Source: Delta-02 sp964513565
GTDB taxonomy: Bacteria; Desulfobacterota; Syntrophorhabdia; Syntrophorhabdales; Syntrophorhabdaceae
NCBI GenBank assembly: GCA_964513565.1
Contig: CAZENE010000016.1
Coordinates: 1-64,000 of the forward strand
DNA length: 64,000 bases
Reading direction: 5' to 3'
A model generated the notes under the pieces. That model was not told the DNA's origin and did no database searches. It worked only from the letters and a program-made list of their open reading frames with translations. Every line of letters begins with the position of its first letter. Within the stretch, counting starts at the first letter, position 1. Position numbers and translations under genes: made by a program. Shown here piece after piece: positions 58,523 through 64,000 of this stretch.

Positions 58523-59758
58523 ATGAAAAAGCCAAAAAATGGAAGAATTATGATAATAGGGGCAGGAGGCGTTGCAACAGTTGCGGCCCATAAATGCGCA
58601 CAGGTGCCAGAAGTATTTAAGGAGATCATGGTTGCAAGCAGGACCGTATCCAAATGCAAGGCCATTGCTGATGACATAAGGAACAGGTATCATAAGGATA
58701 TCGAGATTGCCGCCGTCGATGCCGACAATGTCCCGGAGCTTGTACAGTTTTTCGGATCATTCAAGCCCGATGTTGCCCTCAACCTTGCCCTTCCGTACCA
58801 GGACCTGCATATCATGGACGCATGCCTCCTGGCGGGCGTCGATTATATCGACACGGCAAATTACGAGCCCCCCGACCAGGCCCATTTCGAATACAGCTGG
58901 CAATGGGCTTACCAGGACCTTTTCCGGGACAAGGGACTGCTTGCGCTGCTAGGCTCGGGCTTCGACCCCGGGGTTACAAACGTATTTACCGCCTATGCAC
59001 AGAAGCATTGGTTTGACGAGATCAATTATCTCGATATCCTCGACTGCAATGCCGGTACGCATGGCCATCTTTTTGCGACTAATTTTAATCCGGAGATCAA
59101 TATTCGCGAGGTGACCCAGGTTGTGCGCCATTGGAGAGATGGAAAATGGGTGGAAACGCCCGCAATAATCGATGAGGGCAGCGTCCATTTCGCTTTCGAT
59201 TACCCTGTTGCCGGCGTACGTGAGAGCTATCTGCTCTATCACGAGGAGCTCGAATCGCTCGTCCGGAATGTTAAGGGGCTGAAGAGAGCGCGTTTCTGGA
59301 TGACATTTTCGGAAAATTACCTTACCCATCTCAAGGTGCTCAGGAATGTCGGCATGACCAGGATAGACGAGATCGAATATGAAGGATGCAAGATAGTCCC
59401 CATACGATTTTTGAAGGCGCTCCTGCCCGAACCGGCATCACTCGGCACAAAATATACGGGCAAGACCGTGATCGGCAACATCATGACCGGGACGAAGAGC
59501 GGCACGCCGGAAAGCCGGTATATCTACAATGTTTGCGACCACGAGGATGCCTTCAACGAGACAGGGACGCAGGCTATTGCGTATACGACGGGAGTGCCCG
59601 CAATGATCGGGGCTATGATGATCATGACCGGAACCTGGCAGGGGGATGGGGTTTTCAACATAGAAGAGTTCGATCCCGATCCTTTCATGGAAAAATTGAA
59701 TAAACACGGACTCCCCTGGCAGGTCGTCGAACACGCCCCCCTCCCTGAGAATGTATAG
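58523..59758 (+). CDS. Carboxynorspermidine/carboxyspermidine dehydrogenase (saccharopine dehydrogenase family)
   Basis: A 411-residue oxidoreductase that condenses putrescine (or diaminopropane) with aspartate beta-semialdehyde and reduces the imine to carboxyspermidine with NADPH. IMIIGAGGVATVAAHKCAQ near 9-27 is the nucleotide-binding loop; GSGFDPGVTNVFTAY near 146-160 and DILDCNAGTHGHLFATNFNP (near 173-192) are typical for this branch. The decarboxylase gene follows eight bases after its stop, fixing the assignment by context. Confidence 0.92.
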   Translation: MKKPKNGRIMIIGAGGVATVAAHKCAQVPEVFKEIMVASRTVSKCKAIADDIRNRYHKDIEIAAVDADNVPELVQFFGSFKPDVALNLALPYQDLHIMDACLLAGVDYIDTANYEPPDQAHFEYSWQWAYQDLFRDKGLLALLGSGFDPGVTNVFTAYAQKHWFDEINYLDILDCNAGTHGHLFATNFNPEINIREVTQVVRHWRDGKWVETPAIIDEGSVHFAFDYPVAGVRESYLLYHEELESLVRNVKGLKRARFWMTFSENYLTHLKVLRNVGMTRIDEIEYEGCKIVPIRFLKALLPEPASLGTKYTGKTVIGNIMTGTKSGTPESRYIYNVCDHEDAFNETGTQAIAYTTGVPAMIGAMMIMTGTWQGDGVFNIEEFDPDPFMEKLNKHGLPWQVVEHAPLPENV

Positions 59759-59766
59759 CTTATTCC

Positions 59767-61092
59767 ATGACTGTTGAGCGCACCATAGATGCCATCCGTG
59801 CCGGGGACATCTCGGGAGCGGCATCTTACGATGCGCTGCCGGACGGCGCACGGAATGATGTGCTTCGGTCCCTCGGCGGCGAAGCTGAATTGTTGACCCG
59901 CCTTGTCGGCGAAAGACGAAGGAAGTTCTTCGCCGAGGGTGAGACAAGATTCCATGCCATGGCGAAAAGCCGCATCCGGACCCCTGTATATCTGGTCGAT
60001 GAGTCGCTTATAGAAGCGAACATGCGAGTTTTGAGGTATGTCAAAGACCGGACGGGGTGCAGGATACTCCACGCACTGAAGGCCTATGCATCTTTTGCTA
60101 CCTTTGGTGTCATGGCGCCGTATCTGGACGGGGTATGTGCCAGCGGTGTCAATGAAGCACGGCTGGGCCGCGAGGAATTTAATAAAGAGGTGCACACCTT
60201 CAGTGCGGCGTTTAAGAAAAGTGAAATACGGGATGTTCTGAAATACTCCGATTGCGTCATTTTCAATTCATTCCACCAGCTTGATGCATTTGGACCCGAG
60301 GCCCGGAAGTGTGGGAGAAGTATCGGCCTCAGGGTACACCCGGGACATTCCGAGATCGCCACCCCCATGTACGATCCCTGCGCACCCTGTTCACGACTGG
60401 GTACAACTCATGGCGAATTTGCCCGGTCTTTCGCGCTTAATTCCCCTCGCATCGACGGCCTGCATTTTCACGCCTTGTGCGAACAGGGTTCCGATGTCCT
60501 TGAAAGGGTCCTGGGGTCGTTCGAACGACTTTACGGACCTTATATACAAAGCCTCGATTGGGTGAATTTCGGTGGCGGTCATCACATAACCAAGGATGAT
60601 TACGATATTGAGAGGCTGATCGGGCTCATCAATAATTTCAAAAATAAATATGGTGTACAGGTCTATCTCGAACCCGGCGAGGCAAGCGTCTACCATGCGG
60701 GCGTCCTGATATCGTCGGTGGTGGATATCGTAAAAAATGATATGGAAACAGCCATACTGGATACCTCTGCGGAGGCGCATATGCCGGATGTGCTTCTCAT
60801 GCCCTACAGGCCCTGCGTATTCGGTTCGGAGAACCCTTTCGTAAAAGACCGAACATACAGGTTCGCCGGTCCGAGCTGCCTGGCGGGGGATGTTATCGGA
60901 GACTATTCCTTCGATACACCTCTTAAACGTGGCGACCGGGTAATTTTTGCGGACATGGCGCTTTACAGTATCGTCAAGAACACAACTTTTAATGGCATAG
61001 GACTGCCGGATATAGCGGTTGTCCAAAGGGACGGTACCGTGAAGACAGTAAGAAGGTTCGGATACAGGGATTATAGGAACCGGCAGTCTTGA
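59767..61092 (+). CDS. nspC: Carboxynorspermidine/carboxyspermidine decarboxylase with unusual N-terminal extension
   Basis: A 441-residue PLP decarboxylase of the alanine-racemase fold that makes spermidine from carboxyspermidine. K105 (LHALKAYAS) binds PLP; FGGGHH near 275, EPGEA near 301, GPSCLAGDVIG near 372-382 (catalytic Cys and Asp from the partner chain) and YSIVKNTTFNG near 400 complete the site. The normal family N-terminus (RTPVYLVDE) begins only at residue 71, so about 64 residues are extra. An ATG at 59959 would give a usual 377-residue protein, but the 200 bases before it form an open, protein-like frame. Last gene of the polyamine operon. Confidence 0.9.
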   Translation: MTVERTIDAIRAGDISGAASYDALPDGARNDVLRSLGGEAELLTRLVGERRRKFFAEGETRFHAMAKSRIRTPVYLVDESLIEANMRVLRYVKDRTGCRILHALKAYASFATFGVMAPYLDGVCASGVNEARLGREEFNKEVHTFSAAFKKSEIRDVLKYSDCVIFNSFHQLDAFGPEARKCGRSIGLRVHPGHSEIATPMYDPCAPCSRLGTTHGEFARSFALNSPRIDGLHFHALCEQGSDVLERVLGSFERLYGPYIQSLDWVNFGGGHHITKDDYDIERLIGLINNFKNKYGVQVYLEPGEASVYHAGVLISSVVDIVKNDMETAILDTSAEAHMPDVLLMPYRPCVFGSENPFVKDRTYRFAGPSCLAGDVIGDYSFDTPLKRGDRVIFADMALYSIVKNTTFNGIGLPDIAVVQRDGTVKTVRRFGYRDYRNRQS

Positions 61093-61120
61093 ATCGTTAA
61101 TCGTAAATCGTAAATCGTAA
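61093..61120 (+). repeat. Four tandem heptamers (ATCGTTA, then three ATCGTAA) right after the nspC stop
   Basis: Units lie at 61093-61099, 61100-61106, 61107-61113 and 61114-61120, beginning at the first base after TGA. It is the longest of five heptamer arrays in the window. Confidence 0.88.
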
Positions 61121-61142
61121 AAAGTCCCGTCATCCTAAGCCC

Positions 61143-61901
61143 TTACTCGAAGAGGATAGACACGGGTATGCCCTTTCTTGACAGGATGCCGGCGAGCCTG
61201 TGGGCATTTTCCCTGCTGCTGCGCAATGTCATCCGGGGACCGAGCCCTGTGGCGCGGATCAGGTGTTCAATTTTGAAAGAGTAATTCAACTTATCGATGA
61301 GCACCTCGTCCGTATGACCCGCGATCATTGACGCGAAATGCTCCGGGTCAAGCGGAAAAAGAGGCCCGACGAAAACATAGGTCCTGATCCCCGCAATATG
61401 CAGCGCTTCCAATGCTTCAACGCGAGCCTTGATCGGCGGTGCGTTCGGTTCGAAGATCTTCCTGATGTCGTCATCGTCTGTTGTTATGGAAAAACCTGCT
61501 TCGACGTTTGGCATTTGCTTCAGGACATCGATATCCCTCACGATAATATTTGAGCGTGTCAGGATATGTACCGCAAGATCAGTGCGGGAAAGGACCTCAA
61601 GGCATTTCCGCGTGATACCGAATTTGCGTTCGACCGGCTGGTACGGGTCGGTCACGCTTCCCACGATGATGTACCCGCGGCGTATGCGCTTTACCTGGCG
61701 CTGCAAACTATCCGCCGCATTGACCTTGATATCTACGAAGCCACCCCATGGCTCCTGATGCCCGGTAAACCGTTTCATGAACGTGGCATAACAATATGTG
61801 CATGCATGGGCACAACCCGTATAGGGATTCAGGCAATAATCGTACCCCGGGATGCCGGTTTTGGTGAGGGCATTTCTAGTATTTATTTCACGTATGATCA
61901 A
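61143..61901 (-). CDS. Radical SAM protein, SPL-like / Rv2578c type
   Basis: A 252-residue radical SAM protein with the cluster motif in NPYTGCAHACTYCYATF near 25-41 (C-x3-C-x2-C) and the downstream VGSVTDPYQPVERK near 78-91 typical of the spore-photoproduct-lyase-like branch found in non-sporeformers. The function of this branch is unknown. It lacks the C-terminal cysteine domain of true photoproduct lyase. It is convergent with the polyamine operon and not part of it. Confidence 0.87.
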   Translation of the reverse strand: MIIREINTRNALTKTGIPGYDYCLNPYTGCAHACTYCYATFMKRFTGHQEPWGGFVDIKVNAADSLQRQVKRIRRGYIIVGSVTDPYQPVERKFGITRKCLEVLSRTDLAVHILTRSNIIVRDIDVLKQMPNVEAGFSITTDDDDIRKIFEPNAPPIKARVEALEALHIAGIRTYVFVGPLFPLDPEHFASMIAGHTDEVLIDKLNYSFKIEHLIRATGLGPRMTLRSSRENAHRLAGILSRKGIPVSILFE

Positions 61902-62051
61902 TTCACCGATACCTCGAAGGATTAATAGATCATATTATAAAACCTGTCATGAATGATTGCCGGGTAACTGCATTGTTATAAGGGAATAATAGCATCGAAA
62001 TGGTGTAACAGACTAAAATCACAGCATTATCTGTTTATTGATAAGATTATC

Positions 62052-62081
62052 TTGACAAACGCTCTGATGAAATTGTTTATA
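62052..62081 (+). promoter_or_regulatory. Candidate promoter before the LuxR-type gene
   Basis: TTGACA at 62052-62057 is a perfect -35; after 18 bases TTTATA (62076-62081) is a poor -10, with TATATA two bases later. About 75 bases separate it from the start codon at 62157. The rest of the 61902-62156 gap shows no other feature. Confidence 0.4.
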
Positions 62082-62156
62082 TAGTGTTCGGGATAAATAG
62101 AATAATAGCCGTCCGGTTATGTACGTATTTTTTAGCAACAGAGAGGTGAAGTTACA

Positions 62157-62654
62157 ATGAAATCCCCCGCAATAAATGAACCGAGATCGTCGTCTGTCAA
62201 AAGATCGGAAAAGGAATTCATGATGAGGATCCATGCTCTCGAGGAGACGAATGAAGCGTTGAAGATACTCCTTGAACGCGACGAAGAGGAGAAAAAACTG
62301 CTTGAAGACCGTATTAAATCGAATGTCAAGGAACTCGTTATTCCCTACATTGATAAGCTGAAATCCACGGGTCTCAATATCGAACAGCAGACCTACCTGG
62401 AAATAGTGGAAACCACCGTCAAAAATGTATTCTCTTCTTTCCTCCAGAAAATAACGTCCAAGCAGTATCACTTTACGCCGAAGGAAATCCAGGTTGCCAC
62501 ACTTATCCGCGAAGGAAAAACGACCAAGCAGATAGCCGATATTATGAAGGTAACGAGAAGCGCGATCGGCCTTCATCGCCATCATATCAGAAACAAGCTG
62601 GGTCTTGGCAAGGCCAAGGTCAACCTTCGCTCGTATCTCTTATCATTACAATAA
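62157..62654 (+). CDS. LuxR-type helix-turn-helix protein with N-terminal coiled coil
   Basis: A 165-residue protein: charged, heptad-like helices at about 15-90 (RIHALEETNEALKILLERDE and following), then a LuxR/FixJ-type helix-turn-helix at 105-160 (FTPKEIQVATLIREGKTTKQ, IADIMKVTRSAIGLHRHHIRNKL split). No receiver or autoinducer domain is present, so the signal is probably supplied by a partner protein or by dimerisation. Stand-alone versions with PAS domains are common in Deltaproteobacteria; this one appears to have lost or never had the sensor. AGAGAGGTGA lies upstream of the ATG. Confidence 0.85.
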   Translation: MKSPAINEPRSSSVKRSEKEFMMRIHALEETNEALKILLERDEEEKKLLEDRIKSNVKELVIPYIDKLKSTGLNIEQQTYLEIVETTVKNVFSSFLQKITSKQYHFTPKEIQVATLIREGKTTKQIADIMKVTRSAIGLHRHHIRNKLGLGKAKVNLRSYLLSLQ

Positions 62655-62714
62655 AAATAATGCGATAGATACACCTGACTTCAGGCCAGTTTTTATGATA
62701 TTATTCATGCGATG

Positions 62715-62739
62715 CCGGTCCGGTCAATGACCGGACCGG
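62715..62739. terminator. Hairpin between the LuxR-type and CoA-transferase genes
   Basis: A 10-bp GC-rich stem (62715-62724 with 62730-62739, five-base loop) is followed on the plus strand by GACCGCTTTATC, with no proper T-run. It may be a terminator of the LuxR-type gene or an operator-like palindrome before gctA. Confidence 0.4.
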
Positions 62740-62770
62740 TGACCGCTTTATCTCACCACGGAGACGACAC

Positions 62771-63748
62771 ATGACAGGATGCCCGGAGATCGCTGATAAG
62801 CTCATGACAGTTGACCAGGCTGTTTCCCGTTTCATCCCGAACGGATGCCAACTGGCCATCGGCGGGTTTTCCATAACCCGCAACCCCATGGCCATTGCCT
62901 ACGAGATAATCCGGCAGCGCGTACGGGACCTCCATATTGTTTGTCATTCACACGGACAGGCGCTCGATGTCCTTATAGGGGCCGGATGCGTAAAAAGGCT
63001 GGAGATAGCCTACGGCGGGAACGGCAGGTATGCTCCGACCTGCGTAAGGTTCAAGAAGGCGGTTGAACGCTCCGAGATCGAGTTCGAAGATTATTCCAAC
63101 TATCAGATGTCGCTGCGCTTTCTCGCCGGCGCCCTCGGTATCCCTTTTATCCCGACAAAATCGGGACTTGGTTCGGATATCCTTGCGTATGAAGGATTTT
63201 CACCAGGGATACGGAACGAACCGAAAGTGGCACGCAAAAAATACGCGAAGGTCCAAAACCCTTTCCATGACAGTGCCGATGAAGTTGTCCTGCTTCCCGC
63301 TCTTAGGCCCGATGTTTCGATAATCCATGCGCAGTACGTGGGAGACGAAGGCACGGTCCGGATCAAGGGCCTGACGTTTGCCGACGTAGAGCAGGCCAAG
63401 GCGGCGGACAGGGTTATCGTTACCTGCGAAGAGATCGTCCCCCGTTCGTTTATCCGGGAGGACCCCGATCAAAATTGCCTGCCCTCCTTTTTTGTGGATG
63501 CGATCATAAAGGTTCCCTACGGGGCACATCCCACCGCATGCTTCAACTTTTACGATTATGACCCGATGCACCTTAACACGTATTACGACCTGGCGAAGGA
63601 CGACAACCGCTTCTTTGACTACCTCGACGCGTGGGTCTATGGGGTCCGTTCGTGGGGTGAATATCTCGAAAAGGTCGGGATCGATACGATGCTCGCAATA
63701 AAGGCTAACCCGTCGGTCGGATACGCCCCGGGACTGGTCCGCAAATAA
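62771..63748 (+). CDS. gctA: Class I CoA-transferase, glutaconate type, subunit A
   Basis: A 325-residue alpha subunit similar along its length to glutaconate CoA-transferase A: VPNGCQLAIGGF-like N-terminal block (about 22-33), RFKKAVERSEIEFEDYSNYQ (near 96-115), LPALRPDVSIIHAQYVGDEG (near 176-195) and IKVPYGAHPTACF near 249. With subunit B it would exchange CoA between a donor and a carboxylate through a glutamyl-CoA intermediate on the B chain. The substrate is uncertain. GGAGAC precedes the ATG; gctB follows 13 bases after its stop. Confidence 0.9.
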   Translation: MTGCPEIADKLMTVDQAVSRFIPNGCQLAIGGFSITRNPMAIAYEIIRQRVRDLHIVCHSHGQALDVLIGAGCVKRLEIAYGGNGRYAPTCVRFKKAVERSEIEFEDYSNYQMSLRFLAGALGIPFIPTKSGLGSDILAYEGFSPGIRNEPKVARKKYAKVQNPFHDSADEVVLLPALRPDVSIIHAQYVGDEGTVRIKGLTFADVEQAKAADRVIVTCEEIVPRSFIREDPDQNCLPSFFVDAIIKVPYGAHPTACFNFYDYDPMHLNTYYDLAKDDNRFFDYLDAWVYGVRSWGEYLEKVGIDTMLAIKANPSVGYAPGLVRK

Positions 63749-63761
63749 GGAGAATTATCAC

Positions 63762-64000
63762 GTGCTCGAATACAGCGACAACGAGATGATGGCACTGGCG
63801 GCAGGCCGCCTTATAAAAGACGGCGGCATCGTGTTCGCCGGGACCGGGGTGTCCATGCTGGCGGCTACGGCCGCCAAGAGGATCTTTGCTCCCGGGGCGG
63901 TAATATTTTTCGAAACGGGGGGTATCGATCCTTCCCTCAGCGAAATACCCATGGCCGTGGCGGATTCCCGGGTAATGAGCGGGACCTCTGTAAATTCAGG
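63762..64000 (+). CDS. gctB: Class I CoA-transferase, glutaconate type, subunit B (cut by the window edge)
   Basis: The first 79 residues of the beta subunit are visible: a GTG start with AAGGAG upstream, then LEYSDNEMMALAAGRLIKDG and GTGVSMLAATAAKR, as in GctB. The catalytic Glu region may lie near FETGGIDPSL or beyond; the gene runs off the right end, so nothing can be said about the rest. Confidence 0.85.
   Translation, partial: MLEYSDNEMMALAAGRLIKDGGIVFAGTGVSMLAATAAKRIFAPGAVIFFETGGIDPSLSEIPMAVADSRVMSGTSVNS

Noticed and set aside
32601..61120. Heptamer arrays as CRISPR or attachment sites
   Set aside because: Units are 7 bp without spacers, two to four copies only, with no cas or integrase gene nearby.

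Overview
The window looks like a chromosomal piece of an anaerobic, aromatic- or branched-acid-degrading bacterium, most likely a Syntrophorhabdus-like member of the Desulfobacterota. This is inferred from gene content, not from a marker gene. Oxygen-sensitive enzymes dominate: a 4-hydroxybutyryl-CoA dehydratase with all four cluster ligands, a 4-hydroxybenzoyl-CoA reductase-like enzyme with the extra [4Fe-4S] insert, and a B12 acyl-CoA mutase. They sit with ETF/FixCX electron transfer, a TRAP transporter, several CoA-transferases and the alternative (carboxyspermidine) polyamine pathway. No rRNA, tRNA, CRISPR array or insertion sequence was found. The only mobile-element trace is the 3' tail of a group II intron at the left edge.

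Layout. 1-2.7 kb: group II intron tail, aminotransferase, GyrI-like protein and thioesterase. 2.7-7.3 kb: succinyl-CoA synthetase-like sucCD, divergent from a GntR regulator and the 4-hydroxybutyryl-CoA dehydratase. 7.3-21.4 kb: a TRAP transporter (minus strand) divergent from a long plus-strand operon: class III CoA-transferase, MeaB GTPase, two acyl-CoA dehydrogenases, EtfBA, FixCX, GntR regulator and two-subunit acyl-CoA mutase. The two units share a near-perfect TGTATAC operator, which ties them together as one import-and-degradation regulon, probably for a branched or dicarboxylic acid. 21.4-39.2 kb: a palindromic repeat cluster, then HyuA/HyuB, a PaaK-type aryl-CoA ligase, a CO/xanthine-dehydrogenase-type Mo hydroxylase, a NifS-like protein, a VOC protein, a saccharopine-dehydrogenase-like protein, a class III aminotransferase, an HcrABC-like second Mo enzyme and a MoaD-like sulfur carrier.

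39.3-43.5 kb: periplasmic binding protein, RNA 3'-phosphate cyclase, exported hemerythrin, hydrolase and a decayed flavin reductase. 43.5-52.8 kb: minus-strand genes MoxR-DUF58-transglutaminase, methyltransferase, FabZ-like hotdog protein, then a Cys-nucleophile hydrolase, an enolase-superfamily gene interrupted by one in-frame TGA, a GH3-type adenylating enzyme and a cyclic-nucleotide-binding protein. 52.9-54.6 kb: DUF2156 and ThiF/MoeB proteins. 54.7-61.1 kb: a TPP enzyme divergent from a PuuR-like XRE-cupin regulator (two matching operators), followed by arginine decarboxylase, agmatinase, carboxyspermidine dehydrogenase and decarboxylase: a complete arginine-to-spermidine route. 61.1-64 kb: radical SAM protein, LuxR-type regulator and a glutaconate-type CoA-transferase cut by the right edge.

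Two genome-style features recur between genes: short tandem arrays of 7-bp units, four of them at or just after stop codons, and a cluster of degenerate CCGG-type palindromes. The strongest candidates for something undescribed are the mutase/CoA-transferase regulon, whose mutase has an altered entrance motif, and the interrupted enolase / Cys-hydrolase / GH3 operon.
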